This document shows, piece after piece, positions 31,080 through 39,141 of a stretch of DNA of 64,000 bases. The number at the start of each line of letters is the position of its first letter. Within the stretch, counting starts at the first letter, position 1. Made by a program: the position numbers and the translations under genes. This DNA comes from Thiocystis violascens (GTDB taxonomy: Bacteria; Pseudomonadota; Gammaproteobacteria; Chromatiales; Chromatiaceae). The DNA lies in assembly GCA_020721065.1 (NCBI GenBank), contig DYNM01000003.1, forward strand, positions 62,001 to 126,000, read 5' to 3'. The notes under the pieces were generated by a model that saw only the letters and a list, made by a program, of their open reading frames with translations, was not told the DNA's origin and did not search any database.

Positions 31080-32711
31080 ATGACCGCTATTTATGACACG
31101 CTGTTAGACACCGCCCGCCAATTCAATATCGAGATTTCATCGCTGCAAGGCGATCTCGTCTGCGCCTTCGTCGGTGAATGGAATTCTGGCAAGAGCAGTT
31201 TATTAAATAATCTGTTTGGTTTACCGCTGTTGCCAGAACGTGCGACACCGGCGACAAAAACGCTGGTGTTATTACAACGCAATACAGATTCCGCCCCTCA
31301 TGCCAAGGTTCAAGATGATCGTGGTGCAATTCACGAGTATCAAGGAACGGCGGCGGTTGAGGCTTTACAACAATCATTGCAGCATTTATCGCGCATTGAA
31401 TATCAAGCGCCACAATTGGATATGCCTGCGCATACCGTATTTGTGGATACGCCCGGTTTTAATGATACCGATCAACAAGCCAGCACCCGAGCGGAAACGG
31501 TACGCGCCGATTTGATCGTGTTTGTGTTAAATGCGCGGGTGTCGGCGTTGAATCAAACCCAACTCAGTTTTATTCAACATGCCGTCTTGAGTAAAGCGCA
31601 TCTCAAGGATTTGTTTTTTGTATTAACGCACAGCGACGTTTTAGAAGAAGTGGACGATGCCGAAAGTTTGCAGCAACGCATTGGTGCGCACGTTGGAAGT
31701 GATCGGATTTTTCTGCTTTCTAATAAAGATGCAGCCAGCATCAGCGTCTTCAAACGGGTGCTTTATGATTATATTGAAACGCGCCGTTCAGTATTATTAG
31801 AAGAGCGCCAACAACGTCAGCAACGGCAATTGCTGGACGCATTACAACAACACGTCGTGATTGAACGCGCTGCCTTAAAACAAATGCAGCAGCAGACCAC
31901 TGAACAACGCGCTGCTGTCCGCGAACACATTCAGGAAGCGCGGCGAAAAGAGAGCTTCAAAAAAACTGAATTGCGACAACGCAGTCGGCAGCGATTGCAA
32001 GCGGTGTTACAGAGTTTGCGTGGTTTGATTGAGACTGTCGAGCAGCAATTAGATGGTTTTATTGAGAGCTGTTCGCTTGACCAATTGCAAAAGAAGGATC
32101 ATTTACAACAGCGATTGCAAGAAGCGATGACCGCATTGGAACCGCAAATGCAAAGACAACTAGAAGAATTATTGCGCGGTTTGCAGGCTGATGTTTTGGA
32201 AGGGCAAACGCATTCAGGGCAACTATTAAAAGAACTGCATTTTGATTTGCCAAGCTATAGCTCACCATTGGCGCGAGTGAATGCAGAACACATTATGCCA
32301 CTGGCATTTATGGGGAGTTTATTGATGTTTGGTTGGCTGAATGTTCCGACGGTGTTATTGGGCTACTTGGCATTAAAAGCGCGGGATTTTGGTTTGGTGC
32401 GTTTGGCTGATCAAACGGGCATTTTAGATTGGGCATTGGGTGGCATTAAAAACCTTGCCGCCAGCGGTTATAAGCAGAGCGTTAAGCTCACGTTGGCGAA
32501 TACGCTGGCTAACTATCTCAATGATGTGTCTGATTATTTTCGAGACACTTTGGAGAAGAACGCTGAGCAGGCACTGAAGCAGATCAATTTGGTGGCTGAT
32601 TTAGAGAATACCTTGCAGGCGTTGAGCGATGAGCGCAATTATTTGGAACGTGAGTTGCTGGTGGAGCGGACTGAAGCATTATTAGCCAGTCAGCAGTTAA
32701 TCAATTCGTGA
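31080..32711 (+). CDS. Dynamin-like GTPase 1 of the accessory cluster
   Basis: The 543-residue protein is a bacterial dynamin-like large GTPase. The GTPase motifs are VGEWNSGKSSLLN (G1, residues 32-39), RATPATKT (G2), VDTPGFND (G3, near 123) and THSD (G4, 183-186, unusual for the normal [TN]KxD). A long Gln/Arg-rich coiled coil follows (about 235-385). A hydrophobic pair near residues 400-430 (LAFMGSLLMFGWLNVPTVLLGYLAL) could insert in the membrane, then a final helix. GAGG 8 bases before the ATG supports the start. It is the first of three tandem GTPase genes; dynamin-like proteins in such clusters usually act as hetero-oligomers in membrane remodelling or phage defence. Confidence 0.82.
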   Translation: MTAIYDTLLDTARQFNIEISSLQGDLVCAFVGEWNSGKSSLLNNLFGLPLLPERATPATKTLVLLQRNTDSAPHAKVQDDRGAIHEYQGTAAVEALQQSLQHLSRIEYQAPQLDMPAHTVFVDTPGFNDTDQQASTRAETVRADLIVFVLNARVSALNQTQLSFIQHAVLSKAHLKDLFFVLTHSDVLEEVDDAESLQQRIGAHVGSDRIFLLSNKDAASISVFKRVLYDYIETRRSVLLEERQQRQQRQLLDALQQHVVIERAALKQMQQQTTEQRAAVREHIQEARRKESFKKTELRQRSRQRLQAVLQSLRGLIETVEQQLDGFIESCSLDQLQKKDHLQQRLQEAMTALEPQMQRQLEELLRGLQADVLEGQTHSGQLLKELHFDLPSYSSPLARVNAEHIMPLAFMGSLLMFGWLNVPTVLLGYLALKARDFGLVRLADQTGILDWALGGIKNLAASGYKQSVKLTLANTLANYLNDVSDYFRDTLEKNAEQALKQINLVADLENTLQALSDERNYLERELLVERTEALLASQQLINS

Positions 32712-32835
32712 TGATTTAGCGCATAATAACCTCTCTTTGCTTAAATCTCCCTGCTTCCCAGTGATAACGGGCGGATATTGCGGGATTTTTCAAAGAGAGA
32801 ACTACTTGTGATGTTAATTAAATAGGTGAATTGCC

Positions 32836-33033
32836 ATGAGTTTTGAACGTAAACAACAGTTGGTGAATTTTTATCAAATGCTGCTGGATGATCAGCAGGG
32901 TTTGTTTTCTGAGACCGATCAACAGCAATTGCATGATGCCCGACTCCGTTTTGAACAGGAGCGATTTACGATTGTGGTGGCGGGACGCTTTTCTGCGGGG
33001 AAATCGCTATTGATTAACCGCGCTTTTTTATAA
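32836..33033 (+). pseudogene. Dynamin-like GTPase 2, N-terminal piece cut by an in-frame TAA
   Basis: The 65 codons from ATG 32836 (AGGTG 7 bases upstream) encode an N-terminal helix and an intact P-loop, VVAGRFSAGKSLLINRAFL, then a TAA at 33031-33033. The same frame continues at once with ADVLPYKNKPTTC, which is exactly what should follow the P-loop in this family (a helix, then the G2 PTT motif). The residue lost is the one before ADVLP. The simplest reading is one nonsense mutation in a roughly 608-codon gene; a sequencing error is the alternative. Confidence 0.75.
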
Positions 33034-33039
33034 GCGGAT

Positions 33040-34662
33040 GTGTTGCCGTATAAAAACAAACCGACAACTTGCCACCCGGTCTATATTCATTATCATCCCA
33101 CCAAGCAAGTGGTGTTGCGCGGAGCTGAGGGTCAATGTGATGTGTTTACTGGTGAAGACACTGTCATTAAAGACGCATTAACGAATCATGTTGCGCATTA
33201 TGGCAATGATCCAGATCGTTATCAGGTGGTGGAATTGGGTTGGCCGGATGCAGAGTTATTGCAACACGGCATTATTTTGGTGGATACCATCGGCACGGAA
33301 GATACCGAGGAGCGTTATATTCAACAAACCTATCGAGAAATGGAACGCGCTACGGTAGTGATGTTTTTAACCAATGTGCAGCAAGCAGGTACCGATTCAG
33401 AAAAGCAATTGTTGGAAAAGTATTTGCAGGCAACGGGTAAAAAACTCTTTTTTGTGGTAACGCAGGCGGATGTGCGTTCACCAGAAGAACAGCAGGAAGT
33501 ATTGGCGGATTTCCGGCAGCGGTTTCAGACGTTTTTTGCGCAGCACGGCGTGCGCGTTGAGGAGCGTATCTTTTTGACTTCAGCGAAAACGGGGCAGGGT
33601 TTGGCGGAATTGCGCCAGTGTTTGGTAGATTTCGTTGCGCGTAGTCGTTTTCAGGAATTGTTGACGCAACACGGCAAGTATTTACAGACGCTTTTGGCGG
33701 CGAATCAGGGGCAATTGACCGCCCGTTTGCAGGATTATCAAGCGAAGAAGTCCGGCGATGAAATTCAATTGCGTGATGCGGAGCGTAAACTCCAATTGAT
33801 TGATGAAGAATTGAATCAACACGCCGAGCAATTTGAGGATGTAAAAGAAGATGTGGCGCGTGATGCACTGGAACAGCTCAATGATGCGCTCAAGCGCATT
33901 CGGGAGCAAACGCAAAATAAATTGCGTTTGGCAAGCAATACCGATGAACTGGCACAAATTATTCAGGATTTCGTGACCAATTTGAATGAGAAGACTGAAG
34001 ATATTATGAGTTCTTTACCGTCGCGGATTGCGCAGGCAATTGGAATGCGTTTGCGGCGGCGGTGTCAATTACCAGATACGGAACTTTGGAATTTGCGCAT
34101 GAAACAACTCGATACAAAGGCGAACAATGTAGGCGATGTGGTGGCAAAATTGAGCACCGCTTCGGGAGTGGCGTTGGCCGGTTATGGCGCATTAACATCA
34201 ATCACGGCAACAACGACCGCAATGAATACGGGTCTTTTAGCTGGGGCATGGGCGGCGCTCACGGGCGGGGCGGCAGCAACCAGCGCCACTGTTGCATTGA
34301 CGGTGGGTTTGCCTTTTGTGGTGGGTGGCGCGGCATTAGCGTGGTTGGGTTTCGGATTGAAAAAAGCGTTTGCTCGAAAGCAATTGGAGCAATTACGCGC
34401 TGAACAGCAGAAGAAAACGGCGAGAATTTTTGATGAAGTCAAACAGAATCTCCGCCAACAGATTAAAACCTATGTGAGTGAGCAGGTTGAATTACAATTG
34501 ACGACCATTCGTCAAGAGACAACAAAACAACGGACGCATTTGGAACAAACCATGCGTCAGATTGATATGCAGGCATTACAGCGTCAAATTGATATGACCC
34601 AGCAGCAATGCCAATGGTTTCATCAAACCTTGGCGCAATTAAAGGCAATTTGTCAGGTATAA
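33040..34662 (+). CDS. Dynamin-like GTPase 2, main part after the in-frame stop
   Basis: This open frame of 540 codons begins at GTG 33040, in the same frame as the upstream 65-codon piece. It contains G2 KPTTC, G3 VDTIGTED (a variant of DTPG), G4 VTQAD, and coiled coils. A glycine/alanine-rich hydrophobic stretch (about residues 365-440, VALAGYGALTS through LPFVVGGAALAWLGFGL) is a likely membrane-inserting paddle. A final helical bundle follows. Without the upstream P-loop it cannot bind GTP normally. No ribosome-binding site is seen before the GTG, so it is probably the untranslated or re-initiated remainder of a broken gene. The next GTPase gene starts 6 bases after its stop. Confidence 0.7.
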   Translation: MLPYKNKPTTCHPVYIHYHPTKQVVLRGAEGQCDVFTGEDTVIKDALTNHVAHYGNDPDRYQVVELGWPDAELLQHGIILVDTIGTEDTEERYIQQTYREMERATVVMFLTNVQQAGTDSEKQLLEKYLQATGKKLFFVVTQADVRSPEEQQEVLADFRQRFQTFFAQHGVRVEERIFLTSAKTGQGLAELRQCLVDFVARSRFQELLTQHGKYLQTLLAANQGQLTARLQDYQAKKSGDEIQLRDAERKLQLIDEELNQHAEQFEDVKEDVARDALEQLNDALKRIREQTQNKLRLASNTDELAQIIQDFVTNLNEKTEDIMSSLPSRIAQAIGMRLRRRCQLPDTELWNLRMKQLDTKANNVGDVVAKLSTASGVALAGYGALTSITATTTAMNTGLLAGAWAALTGGAAATSATVALTVGLPFVVGGAALAWLGFGLKKAFARKQLEQLRAEQQKKTARIFDEVKQNLRQQIKTYVSEQVELQLTTIRQETTKQRTHLEQTMRQIDMQALQRQIDMTQQQCQWFHQTLAQLKAICQV

Positions 34663-34668
34663 AACATT

Positions 34669-35952
34669 ATGACCACCGACCATCAAATTGATCCGCGTTT
34701 TCGCACTAAGCCGCACGGCAATTATATCGACATCAATCAATTGTATTGCTACCGCGAGCAGTTGGGAATTATCCGTGATGCTGATTCAAAAAGAGCTAAA
34801 GCGTGTCAGGATTTGTTAAACCGTATTGATGCGTTGTTGAACGATCTTGATAATCCTATGCGCGTGGTGGTGGCCGGTGGTTTTAATGCTGGTAAATCAA
34901 CGTTTTTGAATGCGTTGGTCAATCAACGCATCATGCCAGTGGGAGCAGTGCGCAGCACTTGCACTGTGAATGTTTTACAAGGTGGAAAGCAGCGTGAACT
35001 CATTATTCAGTGGCGCAATGGACGGCATGGAAGGCACGAATATCGGTCTTATCAAAATGATGCGGATGCGCAGCAACAAATTGATGCGTTAATGAAAACT
35101 GAGCATCACAGTATTGCGCAAATTGCCGTCTGCTGTCCCAATCAACCGTTTTTAGAACGCTTTACGTTAATTGATACGCCCGGCTTGGATCATAATGCAC
35201 AGGATAGCGCCGCCAGTGCTGCGGAAGTGCAACGCGCCGATGCGTTGATTTGGGTGTTGCATAATAAGGGTGCGGAAAAACTCGATTATGAACAGATTGT
35301 GCAATTTTGCACCGCTAATCCCGATAGTCCGGTGATTGTGATTTTGAATCAGGTGGATGCGTTAGAAGAGGATGAATTGCATGATGCGTTGACGGCAACG
35401 CAAAATAAATTGAATGCACATGTCACAGCGGTGTTGCCGCTGTCGGCAAAGTTGGCGAGTGAAGGGCAAGCGAAAAAGGATCATACAAAATTAGATGCCA
35501 GTCATTTCTACGACTTGCGCAATTATTTACAGCACCACCTGTTTGATCAATATCGCACGTTGCAAGAGAAGATTCGTTTTCAACGTCGCAGTCAGCCGTT
35601 AATTGCGGAGTTGCAACGTTTCATTAAAGAAGTTACAGCGCAACAACAGCCAGCAGCGCCGCCGCTTATCAATAGCCGCTATGCCGATTTGGGTGATGGT
35701 ACGGTATTAGATACTTTTACCAATTTACAATGGATGCGCTGTGCATTAGGACAGACTTGGGACGGAAAAAACTGTGTTAGCGAGGCGAAAAAATTCAAGT
35801 TGAATGATGCTAAAAAAGCAGCCAGTAAGAGCAATTATTCTGGATGCAGTGATTGGCGGCTACCGACGATTTACGAATTAAAAACGCTGGTGATTAACGG
35901 TAAAAATCCTACCATAAATAAACGGGCTTTTCCGAATACTCCGAGTTCGTGA
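34669..35952 (+). CDS. Dynamin-like GTPase 3 fused to a DUF1566-type domain (ends at an in-frame TGA)
   Basis: The 427-residue open frame has G1 AGGFNAGKST (70-78), G3 DTPGLD (170-175) and G4 NQVD (227-230), then only a short helical tail (about 280-325). A Lcl/DUF1566-like C-terminal domain begins at about residue 335 (RYADLGDGTVLDTFTNLQWMR, CSDWRLPTIYELKTLV). The frame stops at TGA 35950-35952, but the domain continues in the same frame for 42 more codons. The long paddle of the neighbouring GTPases is missing, so this gene swaps the membrane module for a DUF1566 domain. It follows GTPase 2 by 6 bases and is certainly part of the same operon. Confidence 0.78.
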   Translation: MTTDHQIDPRFRTKPHGNYIDINQLYCYREQLGIIRDADSKRAKACQDLLNRIDALLNDLDNPMRVVVAGGFNAGKSTFLNALVNQRIMPVGAVRSTCTVNVLQGGKQRELIIQWRNGRHGRHEYRSYQNDADAQQQIDALMKTEHHSIAQIAVCCPNQPFLERFTLIDTPGLDHNAQDSAASAAEVQRADALIWVLHNKGAEKLDYEQIVQFCTANPDSPVIVILNQVDALEEDELHDALTATQNKLNAHVTAVLPLSAKLASEGQAKKDHTKLDASHFYDLRNYLQHHLFDQYRTLQEKIRFQRRSQPLIAELQRFIKEVTAQQQPAAPPLINSRYADLGDGTVLDTFTNLQWMRCALGQTWDGKNCVSEAKKFKLNDAKKAASKSNYSGCSDWRLPTIYELKTLVINGKNPTINKRAFPNTPSS

Positions 35953-36081
35953 TTTTGGTCGAGTTCTCCCTATGCTTACAACTCGAACTGCGCGTGGAGC
36001 ATGTTTTTCTACTTTGGCTTCGCCTTTGGCGTCAATCGGAATGATGCACTGCATGTCCGGCTCGTCCGCGGCGGACAGTGA
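35953..36081 (+). other. In-frame DUF1566 tail beyond the TGA; candidate DGR variable region
   Basis: Forty-two sense codons follow the TGA in the same frame and end at TGA 36079-36081. They encode FWSSSPYAYNSNCAW, then FYFGFAFGVNRNDALH and VRLVRGGQ, the conserved end of DUF1566 proteins. The codons between TGG (Trp) and CAT (His) include TAC, TTT, TTC, GCC, GTC, AAT and GAT, as expected if AAC/AAT codons had been changed at A positions. The GC-rich end (GTCCGGCTCGTCCGCGGCGG) resembles the fixed 3' end of a diversity-generating retroelement variable repeat. No template repeat or reverse transcriptase is in the window. Confidence 0.5.
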
Positions 36082-36111
36082 TTTTGATTCTTTTGATCTT
36101 TAGCAATCGTA

Positions 36112-36137
36112 GGTTGGGTTAATGCCGTCAACCCAAC
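36112..36137. repeat. Short inverted repeat GGTTGGGTT...AACCCAAC
   Basis: GTTGGGTT and AACCCAAC pair as an 8-bp stem around AATGCCGTC, in the non-coding gap between the GTPase/DUF1566 gene and the toxin gene. No T-run follows. It resembles short dispersed hairpins of proteobacteria. The rest of 36082-36268 holds nothing recognised. Confidence 0.4.
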
Positions 36138-36268
36138 ATAACCAACCGCTGAGGCATGAAAAACTGCCCCGATTTTTTAATGACGGTTCAATTTAATCGT
36201 ATTGACGTTGATGCAAGTTGTTGGGTTGCTAATCAAAGCGCGGTTTTTTGAAATGCAGAGTGACGAAA

Positions 36269-36556
36269 TTACCTTGGATTGTGTTGGCGATTTTCCATGA
36301 GTGGATAGACTTCTTTGCGGTGGCAAATACCAAGAATGAGGATTTCTTGTTTGTCAATCCGAAAAACAATACGGTAATCGCCAACCCTAAGTTTCCAATA
36401 TCCTTTTAGTGTTTTGCGTAAGGGTTCACCATAATCTTGAGGTGCCACCATCAGGCGGGTTTCAATGGCTTGTTTCAAACGTTGATGCACATTGCTATTG
36501 ATTGCCGGAATATCTCGTTTTTTGACATCTGGATGATAAATGATAGAAAAATTCAT
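36269..36556 (-). CDS. RelE/ParE-family toxin
   Basis: The 95-residue protein has the compact RelE/ParE pattern: a beta strand (MNFSIIYHPDVKK), two helices (VHQRLKQAIETRL), then LRKTLKGYWKLRVGDYRIVFRID and a final ILILGICHRKEVY. Members either cleave mRNA on the ribosome or poison gyrase; which applies here is not clear. The ATG at 36556 lies 2 bases after the antitoxin stop, the normal coupled order. A TTG four codons upstream is an alternative start. Confidence 0.85.
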   Translation of the reverse strand: MNFSIIYHPDVKKRDIPAINSNVHQRLKQAIETRLMVAPQDYGEPLRKTLKGYWKLRVGDYRIVFRIDKQEILILGICHRKEVYPLMENRQHNPR

Positions 36557-36558
36557 TT

Positions 36559-36786
36559 TCAGTTCCAAACATCTTCATGAGTCAACGCTTGAGAGCGATC
36601 AAAACTCTGCTCTCTTTCCGTAGCCACATCAGTCAAAGCGCGATCTTCACGAATATCAAGCGCCTCCTTCACCAAATCGCGCATCAACATTGATACAGAA
36701 ATTCCTTCGTCTTCAGCGAGGTCTTGAAGAGCAATATAAAGCGGTTTTTCAACGACGACGTTGATTCTCGGATTTTTTGTAGGCAT
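36559..36786 (-). CDS. Ribbon-helix-helix antitoxin
   Basis: The 75-residue partner of the adjacent RelE/ParE toxin begins MPTKNPRINVVVEKPLY, a ribbon strand, then LAEDEGISVSMLMRDLVKEAL, the two helices of a CopG/MetJ-like DNA-binding fold. An acidic C-terminus (EDRALTDVATEREQ) should bind the toxin. As usual for such pairs, it probably represses its own operon. An upstream in-frame extension lacks a good start. Confidence 0.85.
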   Translation of the reverse strand: MPTKNPRINVVVEKPLYIALQDLAEDEGISVSMLMRDLVKEALDIREDRALTDVATEREQSFDRSQALTHEDVWN

Positions 36787-37058
36787 TGGTTGCGCTCTTT
36801 GGTGTTTGTGGTCAAATGCTGTGAGCAGCATATAGCTTACTCTGAATCAACTACCGCCATCAAGCGACAAAAGGCCCAGATTAAAAATACTCAGGCTGGC
36901 GCTGATGTTTAGTGCGTGTTGCAAGTTGGAGACGCTGGTGCGATGATTCTTATGTCGTGCGCAGATTCAAAATAGCTTCATCCCACAGCTTGCAAAAATG
37001 CGTCCGCTCAACGCGATCCGCAGCGCCTCGTCACCATTACACTATAGGATTTATGGTT

Positions 37059-38024
37059 ATGACATCCAATGCAAACATATTGAACGCCCAGCTCCAATCG
37101 TTATGGCAACGTCGCGCAACATTGAATAATAGTGAGTGGGCACAACTGTATAACGTCGTTTGCAGCGCATTACGCAATCCTAGCGGCAAGGTGAGAAGTT
37201 TATTGTACGCTCTGCCCGGTGGCGATGCTGATAATCTGGATTATGTACATGACTTTTTTAAGGATAAGGTATTCGAAACTGCCGACCGCCCTTCAGTTGT
37301 CAATCATGTTGGTGCGCTCAAAGCATGGTATTACAATTATCTCATTGATTGCCAACGTGCTTTACCTAAAGAAGTTGTTAATTCTGTTGGCAAAGATCAC
37401 GATAGCGATGATACTCAGGAACACGACGCAGAACAAATCGCTTTGGATAAATTTTCTTGGAAAATGGCTTCAGAAATTGAAAGTGCCGATGATGCGGCAT
37501 CGTCACCTGAAACTTTGTTTGAATTGCTATTTGCCACCGGAAGTAAAGAAGACATTGCTGATGTGGTGGAGTGGGCGCTGCAATCTCCGCAACAATTGGC
37601 GCAAGCATCTGATCATTTGAATCTTGATCTTAACCAGATTATGGCTGCGGCTGAACAGTTTTTGACTGCGAGCGATATTTGGAAAGGTTTGTATGAAGAA
37701 TTAAGTTGGATTCAATTGTATTTGACGCAGCATTTTTGCCCAGATAGTGACACCCGCGTTTCTTTATCAGCATTATCACGCCAACAACATATTCCATCCT
37801 ATTATCAAAAAGCAGTGAAATTGGGCATCAATACGCCTAAAAATAATGCTAATGCCAGCGCCAGCTTCCACAAAAGCTATCTCGGACAATGGCTCACGCA
37901 ACTTGGTATTGCGCTGGATACCAGCCAGCTCATTGAAATGAAGATCGCATTAAAAATTCTCTGTCGGATTGCGTTATCCCAGCAGGCGACATCAACAACA
38001 AATGTAACGCCGCCGTTGGTTTAA
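37059..38024 (+). CDS. Sigma-70-like protein, first gene of the CHAT module
   Basis: The 321-residue protein is not confidently placed. Residues about 45-105 (DADNLDYVHDFFKDKVFE then HVGALKAWYYNYLIDCQRAL) follow the pattern of sigma-70 region 2, where an acidic helix precedes a Trp/Tyr-rich DNA-melting helix. Near residue 240, VSLSALSRQQHIPSYYQKAVKLGI resembles a helix-turn-helix at the region-4 position. AGGA 9 bases upstream supports the ATG at 37059. The next gene begins 34 bases downstream on the same strand. A sigma-like regulator in front of a CHAT protease would be a plausible switch, but this is inference. Confidence 0.5.
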   Translation: MTSNANILNAQLQSLWQRRATLNNSEWAQLYNVVCSALRNPSGKVRSLLYALPGGDADNLDYVHDFFKDKVFETADRPSVVNHVGALKAWYYNYLIDCQRALPKEVVNSVGKDHDSDDTQEHDAEQIALDKFSWKMASEIESADDAASSPETLFELLFATGSKEDIADVVEWALQSPQQLAQASDHLNLDLNQIMAAAEQFLTASDIWKGLYEELSWIQLYLTQHFCPDSDTRVSLSALSRQQHIPSYYQKAVKLGINTPKNNANASASFHKSYLGQWLTQLGIALDTSQLIEMKIALKILCRIALSQQATSTTNVTPPLV

Positions 38025-38058
38025 TGTTCTTTCGTATCCTCAAACATTGGAGAATCAC

Positions 38059-39141
38059 ATGCGTCTCGTCCCTCATTTAACCGTGATTGAAAATAATTTA
38101 TTTCCACCCGTTATTGATGCCAGTGTCGATTTTGATGATTGGCCAGGTACGGAAGCTGCGGTTGCGCCGGTGGCGTTGCCGGCTGATCTCGCCGCGCTGA
38201 TTACGGCTCGCACCAGCGCCGCCGCGCACCACGCCCAGCAAGCGCCGCACCCCGGCGTGATCGTGCGTTTGCAGCAGCCGCAGCCGGTCGCTGTGCTCTT
38301 GACGGCGCGGCAAGATGATCATTGGCAGAGCTATCTCATGGCCAGCGAAACCGATTACGCCACCAATGCCGACGTGTTTTTGGAGGAGCAGGACGCGCCT
38401 TTTGATCCGCTGGCAACGATGGTGCAACTGTGGAATCCCGTGCGCGTTCATCCGCAGCAGATCGCGGCAGCCATCGGCGCTCTGTCACCGGCACGGCTGG
38501 AGGCGATGCTGGAATTGGCGGCGCAGGTGCAGGCTGGAACAGCGTGTGACGCTCGCGCCGAGCCGGGCACTTTGATCGAGCAGGTGACGGCAAGTGGGCA
38601 ATTCCTGCTTACTGGCACTCCGCTCGGCGCTGACCATGATCCGCGTCGGCGCTATCAGGCGCTGTATCACGCGGTGGCCGTTCAGATTCACGCGGCCGCA
38701 CCCGCAGCGGTGGCACCAGCGGCGAGTTGGTTGGAGCAGATGGTGACGGCTTGGCACGATTCCGCGCAGCGGTGGCAATTGCCACTGGAGCCGGTGTTGC
38801 AACCGACGCTCGGCGCGGCGATGACGAGCCAACGTTGGCGCATTGGCGGTCTTTTGGAATTGCACCTCCACCCCACGGCAAGCGGCGATGCAGTGCTGAT
38901 TCAAGCGCATTGGCAACCGCAGCAACCGGTGCGGGTGGAATTGGTAGCGGCAGATGGTCAGGTGCGCCAGCTTCGGCAGTTAGATCACACCTGTCCGCAG
39001 GGTGATTTGTTTATCGGTGCTGATGAGCAGTTGACGCTGCGGGTGTACGCGCTGGATGAACGCCTGTTATTTGAAGCGCCGTTTCCGCAGGTGTTGCCGA
39101 ATGAATCCACCACCGCTTACGGAGCGCGCGATGTCAATTGA
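38059..39141 (+). CDS. Unknown protein between sigma-like and CHAT genes
   Basis: The 360-residue protein is not recognised. It is rich in Ala, Gln and Pro, without a signal peptide or membrane helix. The C-terminal 90 residues alternate hydrophobic and polar residues (GLLELHLHPTASGD, VRVELVAADGQVRQL, LTLRVYALDERLLFEAPF) and look like a beta sandwich. Such a partner, sometimes of the DUF1822 type, often accompanies sigma/CHAT gene pairs in cyanobacteria; similarity to DUF1822 itself is only suggestive. The ATG has GGAGA 5 bases upstream. Its end overlaps the CHAT start by 11 bases, so the two are coupled. Confidence 0.65.
   Translation: MRLVPHLTVIENNLFPPVIDASVDFDDWPGTEAAVAPVALPADLAALITARTSAAAHHAQQAPHPGVIVRLQQPQPVAVLLTARQDDHWQSYLMASETDYATNADVFLEEQDAPFDPLATMVQLWNPVRVHPQQIAAAIGALSPARLEAMLELAAQVQAGTACDARAEPGTLIEQVTASGQFLLTGTPLGADHDPRRRYQALYHAVAVQIHAAAPAAVAPAASWLEQMVTAWHDSAQRWQLPLEPVLQPTLGAAMTSQRWRIGGLLELHLHPTASGDAVLIQAHWQPQQPVRVELVAADGQVRQLRQLDHTCPQGDLFIGADEQLTLRVYALDERLLFEAPFPQVLPNESTTAYGARDVN

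Noticed and set aside
33031..33033. TAA as programmed frameshift or recoding site
   Set aside because: The frame is unchanged on both sides and there is no slippery sequence or pseudoknot signal visible; a point nonsense mutation fits better.
35950..35952. TGA read as tryptophan or selenocysteine (alternative code)
   Set aside because: TGA is a normal stop in many intact genes here (rplU, metG, ligA), no selenocysteine hairpin is evident, and the site is variable in DUF1566 domains. A nonsense change or sequence error is simpler.
36082..36268. Template repeat and reverse transcriptase directly after the candidate variable region
   Set aside because: The 187 bases hold only a small inverted repeat and no second copy of the tail; no reverse-transcriptase motif was seen anywhere in the window.
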